Positions 1 through 6,474 are shown, counted from the stretch's first letter. The stretch: DNA of 10,848 bases from Nitrososphaerota archaeon (GCA_027314685.1 DAHVAI010000252.1:1-10848), one strand, 5' to 3'. The notes: a model not told the origin generated them from the sequence alone. Numbers and translations: made by a program.

Positions 1-64
1 AATTGTTGGGGGATTTGTAATACTAATTTGGACAGCTCGGAGAGAAAATTTAGAGCTTGCCCCT

Positions 65-982
65 GTGAGTCAAATCTCAAGTATTAATCTAACTAGGAAA
101 GAGAGCACGTATCTGCTTGGATATGTCGCACTTGGATCGGCAACTGTTGCTGTCTTTTCTTACTGGCTCATGACTTACTATGACGTTCTTGATTTTCCAG
201 CCCCGAGCAGCCACCCAGCAATAGTTGCAGGTTCAATCTACCTAGTTTCACTATCGTTAGCAGTAGCCAGCGGTCTGCCGTTCATTCTAATCAGGGCATT
301 TCCCTCCATTCGAGTTGCTCTCGCAGACAAAGGTTCTCTAAGAGTAGCGATAATCTTGGCAATTGGGTATTTTTTCACTTATCTCATTCTCGTCAACCAA
401 TTTATCATTACATCGTTTAACACGCCTCCTGGTAATTACGTGCCTCCTCCTTTTGGAGTGTATCCATGGGCGTCGGCAATAACAGCTGGGCCAGCGCCAG
501 GTTCGCAATTAGAAAGCGCAGTCTATGTGCCGCTCTTCACGATTCAACTCAATCAGTTCTTCAATATGATCATGATGCCTTTTGAGTTTGCCTTCGCGAT
601 AGCACTCTCGATTCTTGTAGCTTGCAGCATTGCCTTGGCTCTTCACTTGATATCACGAAGGTCAAGCAATTCCTGTTACACGGGAGCTACAGTGAGCGGG
701 CTGGGAAGTTTCTTTGGTTTTACCGCTACGTGCCCCACATGTCTTGCGCCTACTCTTGTGTCAGTCCTGTCAGGAGGAGTTTCAGCGACGGCTCCTGTTT
801 TTTACACGCATTTGACCGGAGTTTTACTTCCTCCTATTATCAGCATATTCGCGCTATTGGTGGGTTTGGCTATCTTGGATTATCAGGCAGGCAGGAGGCT
901 TTATCCACTGAAGCGCCTAATGACTCTAGTTCCAAGAGGTTCTAGCAAAGGAAATGCTGATTACGTTGCTAACAGCAACTAG
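65..982 (+). CDS. Six-helix membrane protein with Cys-Pro-Thr-Cys motif
   Basis: Polytopic membrane protein of 305 residues from a GTG start. I do not recognise a named family. Hydrophobic segments lie roughly at residues 18-38, 53-77, 93-113, 173-198, 208-240 and 255-275. A proline-rich outer loop (about 118-150) separates helices 3 and 4. Helix 5 begins near C204 and contains C223-P-T-C226, a pair of cysteines inside or at the edge of the membrane. That layout recalls thiol or metal-handling membrane proteins such as MerT, but this is only a resemblance. The gene at the right edge has the same layout (C195, then C218-C219) and looks like a paralogue. The cupredoxin gene follows after 24 bases, probably in the same operon, which suggests a role linked to copper or to the respiratory chain. 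The start is uncertain: the frame is open back to position 2 with no other ATG, GTG or TTG, so the true gene may begin outside the window. Confidence 0.72.
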   Translation: MSQISSINLTRKESTYLLGYVALGSATVAVFSYWLMTYYDVLDFPAPSSHPAIVAGSIYLVSLSLAVASGLPFILIRAFPSIRVALADKGSLRVAIILAIGYFFTYLILVNQFIITSFNTPPGNYVPPPFGVYPWASAITAGPAPGSQLESAVYVPLFTIQLNQFFNMIMMPFEFAFAIALSILVACSIALALHLISRRSSNSCYTGATVSGLGSFFGFTATCPTCLAPTLVSVLSGGVSATAPVFYTHLTGVLLPPIISIFALLVGLAILDYQAGRRLYPLKRLMTLVPRGSSKGNADYVANSN

Positions 983-1006
983 TTTGGTACAAAAAAGAGG
1001 GCTCAG

Positions 1007-1456
1007 TTGTTGAAGTCTAAGTACATCTACATTGGGATTGCAGTACTTATGATAGCGGCAGCCACATACCCACTAGTGGTGTCTGCGTTTGACGGCGCTC
1101 AGCGGAGTAGCAATCCATTCCTTTGTGCACCATTGATCCCATGCCAAAAGGAATCTCCTGGAACTATCGCATGCATTACGGCCTGCACAATCTTACTGCA
1201 GGATACAACGTTTGTCCCGGGTACTGTTAATGCGACTGCTGGGGCGACAATCACGTGGCATAACACTGATGGTTTCGCTCATACGGTAACATTCTTCAAT
1301 ACGACTCTTCCTTCTTCAGGGTTTATTTCCACCGGAGATTCATACAGCTTTACTATTCCCAAATCCCTAGCTCCGGGCGAGTACTATTATTATTGTGAGG
1401 TTCACCCGTTCATGATAGGGCTGTTGAATGTACTTCCGGCGAATACTACTTCCTAG
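1007..1456 (+). CDS. Exported blue-copper protein (plastocyanin/cupredoxin family)
   Basis: Small type 1 copper electron carrier of 149 residues, likely acting on the outer face of the membrane between a donor and the oxidase. An N-terminal hydrophobic segment (about 7-27) is a signal peptide or anchor. The cupredoxin domain covers about 62-144. The copper ligands are visible: H92 in a G-F-A-H-T-V-T-F stretch, then C130, H133 and M136 in Y-C-E-V-H-P-F-M. This is the usual His-Cys-His-Met set with C-x2-H-x2-M spacing. Three N-x-T sequons suggest glycosylation. Four additional cysteines (C40, C46, C56, C60) lie between the signal and the copper domain, which is unusual for the family. The start is TTG (1007 or the adjacent TTG at 1010), preceded by GAGG at 997-1000. 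It lies 24 bases after the preceding stop, so the two genes are probably co-transcribed. A hairpin follows the gene. Confidence 0.88.
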   Translation: MLKSKYIYIGIAVLMIAAATYPLVVSAFDGAQRSSNPFLCAPLIPCQKESPGTIACITACTILLQDTTFVPGTVNATAGATITWHNTDGFAHTVTFFNTTLPSSGFISTGDSYSFTIPKSLAPGEYYYYCEVHPFMIGLLNVLPANTTS

Positions 1457-1475
1457 AATAGAGTGGATGCACGAT

Positions 1476-1495
1476 GGCTGCTTAGAGCAGCCTTT
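1476..1495 (+). terminator. Hairpin downstream of the cupredoxin gene
   Basis: Perfect 7-bp inverted repeat, GGCTGCT (1476-1482) and AGCAGCC (1486-1492), with a three-base TAG loop. It is followed by TTT and then TTGATT-like T-rich sequence. It sits 20 bases after the stop codon and before the next promoter, as expected for a transcript end. The T-run is short, so efficiency is uncertain. Confidence 0.5.
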
Positions 1496-1517
1496 GATTC
1501 ATAGTGCCTGAACCAGC

Positions 1518-1527
1518 TTTATACTTA
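1518..1527 (+). promoter_or_regulatory. TATA-like promoter element for the coiled-coil membrane gene
   Basis: TTTATACTTA, an archaeal TATA-like box centred 43 bases before the ATG at 1566. Transcription would begin near 1550 and give a leader of about 16 bases. It lies just after the hairpin of the preceding gene, so the gene at 1566 is probably a separate unit. Confidence 0.4.
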
Positions 1528-1565
1528 AGTAGATCCACATTTTACTACCTGGGCAACATAATATC

Positions 1566-2429
1566 ATGCTTGTCGCAAGGTTCCTGAAAACTGATAATCA
1601 GAAGTACCTTGCAATAGCCACGTGCTTCTTTGCAGCCTGTGTTATGTTATACCTTTGTGGCGCGCTATATATTCAGTTCATGTTGCTTCTAGGAGCGTTT
1701 GCGCTTTTTCCAGCATTACTCGTTCATGAAAGAAGTAATCTACTGAGGCGCGCAGAAAACGTGAACTTGACCGACGATGAAAATTGGTCAAAAACCAAGA
1801 AGGAACTTGACAAAGCTCGAGACAATATGGACAAAGCTAAGAGCGCTGAGCAAAGAAGGGCTTTTCAAAGGAGAGTTGTCTATTTTGAGAACGAGCTAAG
1901 GCGAATCGAGTGGAAAGTGAAGGAATCAGACATGAATCAGATGTACAATGCTGCAAGGGGAAATCTAAGAAAGCTTCCTGAACTGAAGGGAGCAACTTCA
2001 GAAGATAAGACGAGTAATGACGTCAAGAAATACACCTCTTCTCTTGTCAACATCATCAAGGAAGTCCGAAAGATAGTTGAGAAGGAACCTCCTGCGTCTC
2101 GTCAGCAAGCATTGGTGCCTATCGCAAACCTTGTTCGTGCTCAATATAACACGATAAAGAAAACGGAGGCTCGTGCTGGGAATATCCGAGGGGACTATTT
2201 CGCAGTATGGGCGACTCTTTCGTCATTCATCGAGGGTAATCGTATAGATTCTGAATTATCAAAGTATTCTTCCGATATATTCCGGAAGAAATTCCTGGCT
2301 TTTCAAGAGTCTCTTTCTTCCTTTCAATCTATTCCCAAACCCGAGATTAATGGCTTTGATACGATTGGTTCCTCAGAGGGTCTTGATGCTATTGCTAGGT
2401 CGCGTGAAGAGAATGACACGCTTAAGTGA
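1566..2429 (+). CDS. Two-helix membrane protein with long charged cytoplasmic domain
   Basis: Protein of 287 residues that I do not recognise. Two hydrophobic helices at about 13-33 and 36-53 form a hairpin in the membrane. The rest is strongly charged and predicted helical, with Lys/Glu/Arg-rich stretches at about 72-120 that could form a coiled coil. A second helical segment (about 145-255) contains few hydrophobic runs. No catalytic motif is visible. The arginines after helix 2 (H-E-R-S-N-L-L-R-R) suggest the large domain faces the cytoplasm. It has its own TATA-like box and is followed by a small hairpin, so it appears to be a single-gene unit between the cupredoxin and the oxidase operon. 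A structural or scaffold role at the membrane is possible, but nothing in the sequence proves it. Confidence 0.75.
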   Translation: MLVARFLKTDNQKYLAIATCFFAACVMLYLCGALYIQFMLLLGAFALFPALLVHERSNLLRRAENVNLTDDENWSKTKKELDKARDNMDKAKSAEQRRAFQRRVVYFENELRRIEWKVKESDMNQMYNAARGNLRKLPELKGATSEDKTSNDVKKYTSSLVNIIKEVRKIVEKEPPASRQQALVPIANLVRAQYNTIKKTEARAGNIRGDYFAVWATLSSFIEGNRIDSELSKYSSDIFRKKFLAFQESLSSFQSIPKPEINGFDTIGSSEGLDAIARSREENDTLK

Positions 2430-2511
2430 GATGCATATGAACAGGGATTTCTCAAAGAAATGTCTTTACGATATCACTGCAATTTTTGCCTTGCAATCGA
2501 TCGATCTATCT

Positions 2512-2528
2512 CACAATAAAGAATTGTG
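2512..2528 (+). terminator. Small inverted repeat between the coiled-coil gene and the oxidase operon
   Basis: CACAAT (2512-2517) and ATTGTG (2523-2528) form a perfect 6-bp stem around a five-base AAAGA loop, followed by a pyrimidine-rich stretch. It lies about 85 bases after the stop and 25 bases before the oxidase TATA box. It could be a weak terminator or, being a palindrome just upstream of a promoter, an operator for the oxidase operon. Confidence 0.3.
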
Positions 2529-2551
2529 TCCCTTTCAAAATCGAAAAAATG

Positions 2552-2559
2552 TTTAATAA
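2552..2559 (+). promoter_or_regulatory. TATA box of the oxidase operon
   Basis: TTTAATAA preceded by a purine-rich stretch (CGAAAAAAT at 2543-2550) that resembles an archaeal BRE/TATA pair. The centre is about 34 bases before the TTG start at 2590, so transcription would begin near 2582 and leave a leader of under ten bases. Confidence 0.55.
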
Positions 2560-2589
2560 TCGTCGCTTAACCTGTGGAGTGGAATATAC

Positions 2590-3192
2590 TTGCAGAAGCG
2601 TTCTGTATTAATCGTCTGGACAATTATACTGATTCTGACAGTGCTGGTGCTGGAAATAGTTTACACACCATATGACTATGCTGGCTACATCCAAGCTAAC
2701 AACGTAGGTGAAGGAGTTGCGCAAGACGTTAGGCCGCCTATTGAAGGTCAGTACCAAGTGGTCTACGTAACATGCGAGCAGTGGCAATTTCTCTTTTATC
2801 CGCACGTTACAGGGGCTCCCGATTCTGTTGCTGTGCGGGCTGGTATTCCTGTCCTGTTTATAGTACGGTCTTCAGACGTAACGCATGGATTCTACGTGAA
2901 TACTGTTGGAGCATTTGTGAGCAAAGGGTTCCAATTCGGAGTTATGGCCGTTCCAGGGTACACTGACTATGTCGTTTGGAACTTCCAGCCTACTGCGGCA
3001 GCGTACATTGCTGGTCAGGTGACTTACAATGTTCAGTGCTCGGAATACTGCGGTGTCGCTGCACACGGTTTGGGTCATCCTTGGATGGACGCGCTGATTT
3101 TGGTTGTTCCCAACAATTCTACTGGAATAGCCACTCAAATGCAAGAGATGCAAGGTAACCCTCCGCCAATACTGCAGGGAACATTAAGTTAG
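2590..3192 (+). CDS. Heme-copper oxidase subunit II (CuA subunit)
   Basis: Electron-entry subunit of the terminal oxidase, 200 residues. One N-terminal helix (about 6-24) anchors a cupredoxin domain outside the membrane, the layout seen in B-type (ba3-like) oxidases, whose subunit II has a single helix. CuA ligands are visible: H99 in D-V-T-H-G-F, then C150-S-E-Y-C154, with E152 providing the usual backbone ligand. The remaining His and Met are displaced. The family pattern is C-x3-C-x3-H-x2-M, but here the H-x2-M unit is H163-P-W-M166, five residues later than usual, with an extra H159 in between. The start is TTG at 2590, with GGAG at 2576-2579 and a TATA box upstream. Its stop is six bases before the ATG of subunit I, so the two genes are co-transcribed. 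Whether CuA assembles normally with the altered loop cannot be told from sequence. Confidence 0.9.
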   Translation: MQKRSVLIVWTIILILTVLVLEIVYTPYDYAGYIQANNVGEGVAQDVRPPIEGQYQVVYVTCEQWQFLFYPHVTGAPDSVAVRAGIPVLFIVRSSDVTHGFYVNTVGAFVSKGFQFGVMAVPGYTDYVVWNFQPTAAAYIAGQVTYNVQCSEYCGVAAHGLGHPWMDALILVVPNNSTGIATQMQEMQGNPPPILQGTLS

Positions 3193-3198
3193 GAGAGA

Positions 3199-4227
3199 AT
3201 GAATTTGTCCACAGTATCAAATGAAACTAGCCCAACAGAAAGCGGACAGCACCAACCCACTTCAATACCTGGCCTCTTGTGGGATTTTATCTATAACAAA
3301 GATTACAAGCACTTTGCGCTAAAGCTCTTTTGCTTCGGCATAATGTGGCTCGTTGTTGCCGGGTCGTTTGGATTAGCGATCAGGACCCAGGCGGGTTTTT
3401 CCTACACTGGAACTTTGCTCCCGTTAGAGGCCCTTGGATACTCGACTATTACTTACTTCCAGTTCATAACGTATCATGCAGTTGTGATGTTCTTTGGAGC
3501 CATCTTCACCACGGGTTTCTCCATTGCCTACTATGCAGTTCCGAGAATCAGAGGAACAAACAAGCTTGCAACGCCTTGGCTTGCAAACCTTGGACACTGG
3601 ATGGTTGTCTTTGGACTTTTGATGGTTATTGGTTCTAATTCGCAATACATGTTTACATTCCTTATTCCTCTGAAGAATCCAACCGCATTCTACATAGCAG
3701 AGGCAATCCAATTCGTCGGAGACGAATTTCTAATTATTGCGCTCATCGCAACAGCATATATTGACAAGACGGAAAATGAAAGGTTCACACTTCCAGTTGC
3801 ATTCATTGTTATGGAATGCATTGGAATGGGCATCGGTATCATCACTGTAGAATCTGCGATCATATGGACAATATTGTCTCCGCTTGGAGGGCTGAACTTG
3901 CACATATTCAACATCCCTAACGTGGAAGTCTTCAGAGCTGCCTTCTGGTTTGAAAGTCACCCTCTAGTGTATTTCGGCGCGTTCCTAGCTTCAGGATTGA
4001 GTGTGTGGTTTGTGAGCATGTATGCTAGACGCCCTATATACAGCGAAAGAATGATGCGCTACATAATCGCAACCCTTCTGATTCTTTCAATGTCGGTTTA
4101 TGTCCACCACATGACTATGGATCCGATACCGATGTGGATACGAGACATATTTGCGCAAGTGGCCACTGAAATTATCGCGGTTCCGTTTGTTTTAATGTGG
4201 ACGATCATGCTGATCACACTAAAGTAA
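3199..4227 (+). CDS. Heme-copper oxidase subunit I, N-terminal part (helices I-VIII), ended by in-frame TAA
   Basis: Catalytic, oxygen-reducing and proton-pumping subunit, first 342 residues. Visible ligands are: H93 in helix II (T-Y-H-A-V-V-M), the low-spin heme ligand; H254-P-L-V-Y258 in helix VI, giving the CuB His and the Tyr that crosslinks to it; and H303-H304 in helix VII, the other two CuB ligands. The H-P-x-V-Y-F form and the G-H-x-H form in the second half fit B-type (ba3-like) oxidases. The ATG is preceded by AGGAGAGA, with only six bases from the subunit II stop. The frame stops at TAA (4225-4227) in the loop after helix VIII, yet coding continues in the same frame to 4956. The two parts together make about 585 codons, a normal subunit I length. 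This is a nonsense mutation, a sequencing error, read-through, or a truly split subunit. Confidence 0.9.
   Translation: MNLSTVSNETSPTESGQHQPTSIPGLLWDFIYNKDYKHFALKLFCFGIMWLVVAGSFGLAIRTQAGFSYTGTLLPLEALGYSTITYFQFITYHAVVMFFGAIFTTGFSIAYYAVPRIRGTNKLATPWLANLGHWMVVFGLLMVIGSNSQYMFTFLIPLKNPTAFYIAEAIQFVGDEFLIIALIATAYIDKTENERFTLPVAFIVMECIGMGIGIITVESAIIWTILSPLGGLNLHIFNIPNVEVFRAAFWFESHPLVYFGAFLASGLSVWFVSMYARRPIYSERMMRYIIATLLILSMSVYVHHMTMDPIPMWIRDIFAQVATEIIAVPFVLMWTIMLITLK
4225..4227 (+). other. In-frame TAA interrupting oxidase subunit I
   Basis: Codon 343 of the subunit I frame is TAA. The next codons (S-K-P-R-W-D-A-S-L-L-F) run straight into helix IX without any frame change. One base change would restore a sense codon (for example CAA, AAA, GAA or TCA). 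It lies in a cytoplasmic loop between helices VIII and IX, a position where a split would be structurally tolerable. Confidence 0.9.
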
Positions 4228-4251
4228 TCAAAACCTCGCTGGGATGCGTCG

Positions 4252-4956
4252 TTGCTATTTGCGGTAGCTGCGATTGCAGGAAACATTGTTGGAGGTGCAA
4301 CTTCAGAACCTCTACAACCAGTGCCTGCTGCTGACTTTACGATACACAATACAATGTGGATTCCTGGTCACATCCATTTCATGATGGCCACTTTCACGTT
4401 TGGCCTCTTTTTCTCTTTGCTGTATTGGTTCATGCCTGAGTTCTTGGGCCGGAAGCTTTATTCCGAGGGACTGGCAAAATTCCACTTTATTGGTTGGACT
4501 GTAGGAATGGGTGCCTTGGAGGCTGCCTTCAAGTATCAAGGCCTCATAGGACTAGTTAGACGTGAGATTGCTTGGCTGCAAGTTTACGAGCCTTGGTTCC
4601 AGATGGCGATGATAGGCGCTTGGCTTGCAGGATTGTCTGTTCTTGCCTTCGTAACAAACATTGTCATGACTTGGCGTTTCGGTGAGCCTATGCCTAATCG
4701 CGTACCAAAGTGGGTTACTATAGGACTGGCCCTGGAAACGCAGGCGAGAATAAACGAAGGTACTTACAACCCTAACCACATATTCTCGAGGATACCCTAT
4801 CCTGTGGGTTTGCAAGCTCTGCCTGAGTCAATACCTGATCCTGCAAAAGCACTAAATCCGGCAAGGATACAGGAGAGCTTTTTCGGAAAGCTAATTAGGC
4901 AATTCAAAGGATCCGGCAGTACGCAAGGTACACTAGAAACAAAGGGAAGGGAGTAG
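4252..4956 (+). CDS. Heme-copper oxidase subunit I, C-terminal part (helix IX onward)
   Basis: Second part of the catalytic subunit, in the same frame as the part ending at 4227. Helices are seen for L-L-F-A-V-A-A-I-A-G (IX), the helix X region, and two more up to about position 4680, then a hydrophilic C-terminal tail of about 75 residues. Helix X carries G-H391-I-H393-F (numbered on the joined frame), the ligands for the high-spin heme and the low-spin heme. If translated separately it would need the TTG at 4252, which has no clear ribosome binding site and would clip the residues just before helix IX. No ATG in frame occurs before 4354, well into the region before helix X. The split-gene reading is therefore weaker than a disrupted or misread single gene. 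The end is followed closely by a small membrane gene with GGGAG at 4949-4953 inside this gene's last codons. Confidence 0.85.
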   Translation: MLFAVAAIAGNIVGGATSEPLQPVPAADFTIHNTMWIPGHIHFMMATFTFGLFFSLLYWFMPEFLGRKLYSEGLAKFHFIGWTVGMGALEAAFKYQGLIGLVRREIAWLQVYEPWFQMAMIGAWLAGLSVLAFVTNIVMTWRFGEPMPNRVPKWVTIGLALETQARINEGTYNPNHIFSRIPYPVGLQALPESIPDPAKALNPARIQESFFGKLIRQFKGSGSTQGTLETKGRE

Positions 4957-4961
4957 GAAAT

Positions 4962-5150
4962 ATGAAGACACGAAGACTGATCGGGTTTCTCATAATGATT
5001 CCTTGCTTTGTCTTTTGGCTTTATGCTGTAGGCGGTGCCAGTCACGCAGGATTCTTCGCGGATGCTTATGACTACCAGGTCATTATCATGGGCGGGGCAC
5101 TTTCTACAATTGCAGCCTTGCTTCTGAACATAGAGGCACTGGACATTTAG
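4962..5150 (+). CDS. Small two-helix membrane protein in the oxidase operon
   Basis: 62 residues with two hydrophobic helices, about 7-27 and 40-58, joined by a short loop containing S-H-A-G-F-F-A-D. Not recognised by name. It begins five bases after the subunit I stop and has a GGGAG ribosome binding site at 4949-4953, so it is surely part of the oxidase operon. Tiny extra subunits are common in archaeal heme-copper oxidases (for example subunit IIa of ba3 oxidase, or the small Dox/Sox proteins of Sulfolobales). That makes an accessory oxidase subunit the best guess. There are no metal-binding motifs beyond a single His and Cys. Confidence 0.78.
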   Translation: MKTRRLIGFLIMIPCFVFWLYAVGGASHAGFFADAYDYQVIIMGGALSTIAALLLNIEALDI

Positions 5151-5160
5151 GGTGAATGGT

Positions 5161-5379
5161 ATGAAATCAGGTGGAATCAAAGAATACATTTTCATCATCG
5201 CTGGAGTGATATATGTCCTCGCCATGTTCCCTCTATTTTTCATTTTTCAAGCAAATCCGGGGGACATGTACAGTGCTTATCCACAAGACATGCTATTGAT
5301 CTCGGAGGGTGGTGCATTGTTAATAATGGTACAATTTCTTATAGGGGCGCTTATCATGCCCGGAAAGAAAAAGCAATAG
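5161..5379 (+). CDS. Small two-helix membrane protein, last gene of the oxidase operon
   Basis: 72 residues from the ATG at 5161, with hydrophobic helices at about 8-28 and 45-66 and a basic tail (P-G-K-K-K-Q). I chose ATG 5161 because GGTGA at 5151-5155 is a good archaeal ribosome binding site five bases before it. A GTG at 5152 in the same frame would add only three residues and would overlap that site. It starts ten bases after the previous stop and is probably translated from the oxidase mRNA. Function is unknown; an oxidase accessory subunit or assembly factor is likely from position alone. Confidence 0.75.
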   Translation: MKSGGIKEYIFIIAGVIYVLAMFPLFFIFQANPGDMYSAYPQDMLLISEGGALLIMVQFLIGALIMPGKKKQ

Positions 5380-5424
5380 CACATTCCAACTTTTCACTGG
5401 CAAAATGCTTTAGTCTGCTTTGAA

Positions 5425-6192
5425 ATGTCAGTAGACGAAAGCAAGAGATTCTTTATGCGCAAGATTCTTGAAATCGTATTAATACTATCACTGTTCTCGT
5501 TATGTCTGATCTTTCCTTTCTTCACAATGGGTAACTTTCACAGTTCTGCTTCAGTTCCTCCATTCGCCAAAGAGGGAGCGTATGCCTTGTATTCTGGAAA
5601 TGGCGGGTTTGTGGCTTTTTTGAGTGGCGCGTCAGCCAATATTTCTTACTATGTGTACAACGTGTACCCTAATGGAACCATGAGAGTATTTGTAAACGTT
5701 AGCCTGTCGCTCGGAACTGAGGTCGCCAACGGTTCGACTACCGTGGCAGAGAACATCACGGACTCAGCCTATTATCCGAGCATTATGCCTGCGATTTCTC
5801 CTGCTAATCTTACCGGGGAACCCATAGTATTCCAGAATATCACTTGTACTTTCGTCCAGAACTCAAAGCTGACAGTTCCGGCGGGCAATTTCAATGCTAC
5901 GGAATACCAAGGTGAGAATGCAAATGGCACTACTGTTCATTATTGGTTTGATCGTGCAACAGGATTATCACTTGAAATGGTTCAACCTGCATCATACTTT
6001 CAGTTAATACAATCGAACATTGCGATACCGCTGAGTACGCAAACCGCTATTCAATCAGAAATACCATTTTTAGTGGTTTTTTTTGTGGGATGGGCTGGGG
6101 CTGGTCTTTTCTTCTATGCGCTGGTTCGACATTACACTAGAAAGGCAAAGAAAACTGGCGGGACAAAGCAAGAGATTCCTGTCAATAAATAG
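5425..6192 (+). CDS. Membrane-anchored, sequon-rich extracellular protein
   Basis: 255 residues. An N-terminal helix (about 12-36) and a C-terminal helix (about 212-236) flank an outer domain of about 175 residues, followed by a basic cytoplasmic tail. The outer domain carries nine N-x-S/T sequons, which predicts heavy glycosylation. The stretch around residues 150-185 (L-T-V-P-A-G-N-F-N-A-T-E-Y, then Y-W-F-D-R-A-T-G-L-S-L-E-M) resembles the beta-sheet repeat of LolA/LppX or DUF3108-like lipid-binding folds. Many archaeal surface proteins have this signature, but the assignment rests on pattern only. An ATG at 5455 is an alternative start. It lies 45 bases after the oxidase operon with no hairpin between, so read-through from that operon is possible. 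I see no strong TATA box for it. Confidence 0.75.
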   Translation: MSVDESKRFFMRKILEIVLILSLFSLCLIFPFFTMGNFHSSASVPPFAKEGAYALYSGNGGFVAFLSGASANISYYVYNVYPNGTMRVFVNVSLSLGTEVANGSTTVAENITDSAYYPSIMPAISPANLTGEPIVFQNITCTFVQNSKLTVPAGNFNATEYQGENANGTTVHYWFDRATGLSLEMVQPASYFQLIQSNIAIPLSTQTAIQSEIPFLVVFFVGWAGAGLFFYALVRHYTRKAKKTGGTKQEIPVNK

Positions 6193-6203
6193 CGAACGTT
6201 TCT

Positions 6204-6219
6204 TCGGCGTAAGCGCCGA
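6204..6219. terminator. Hairpin between convergent genes
   Basis: TCGGCG (6204-6209) and CGCCGA (6214-6219) form a perfect 6-bp GC-rich stem with a TAAG loop. It lies in the 42-base gap between two genes that converge, so it could end transcripts from both sides. Neither side has a clear U-run. Confidence 0.4.
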
Positions 6220-6234
6220 CAGGCGAGAAGAGGA

Positions 6235-6447
6235 TTACTTTTTCTCAGTGAGTGTGAACTCGCGCTGATCAGGCACTTCTTGAAGGGAATCTATGTCGTA
6301 CTGAGGATCTGGTTCTGCCAGCAAAATGAAGCCTGCCATCGCCAATCCAAGAGCTGTGAAAAGTCCGAAAACAAAATACCAGAGTCCAAATTCATTGAAT
6401 GTTGGTGCGGCTAGTGCTAATGCAGCGGATATTGCTAATAGAGGCAT
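6235..6447 (-). CDS. Small two-helix membrane protein
   Basis: 70 residues on the minus strand. Hydrophobic segments lie at about 1-15 and 22-45, followed by an acidic tail (E-P-D-P-Q-Y-D-I-D) that probably faces the cytoplasm. I do not recognise the family. It is the only minus-strand gene in the window and is divergent from another 70-residue membrane protein. The two starts are 60 bases apart with one TATA-like palindrome between them, suggesting common control. The strong membrane character, a clean ATG with a TATA box in front and a convergent hairpin behind support a real gene. A role as an oxidase or cytochrome accessory protein is inference from the neighbourhood. Confidence 0.72.
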   Translation of the reverse strand: MPLLAISAALALAAPTFNEFGLWYFVFGLFTALGLAMAGFILLAEPDPQYDIDSLQEVPDQREFTLTEKK

Positions 6448-6474
6448 AACTTAGCCGATGCATCTGCTGGACAG

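Noticed and set aside
622..945. Plus-strand open frame of 107 codons
   Set aside because: It lies inside the first membrane gene in another frame, and its translation lacks the membrane pattern and motif logic of that gene.
2350..2556. Plus-strand open frame extending past the coiled-coil gene, including a 41-codon ATG piece at 2430
   Set aside because: Most of it overlaps the coiled-coil gene in another frame, and the tail covers a hairpin and the oxidase promoter. No ribosome binding site or recognisable protein character.
4225..4227. Recoding of the stop as pyrrolysine or selenocysteine
   Set aside because: Pyrrolysine uses TAG and selenocysteine uses TGA; this codon is TAA, and homologous positions in the loop need no special residue.
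4220..4260. Frameshift between the two parts of subunit I
   Set aside because: The two parts are in the same frame, so only the stop codon separates them.
4797..5243. Minus-strand open frame of 148 codons
   Set aside because: It runs opposite to the end of subunit I and the two small oxidase-operon genes, all of which have ribosome binding sites and membrane helices. Its product looks random and Cys/Pro-rich.
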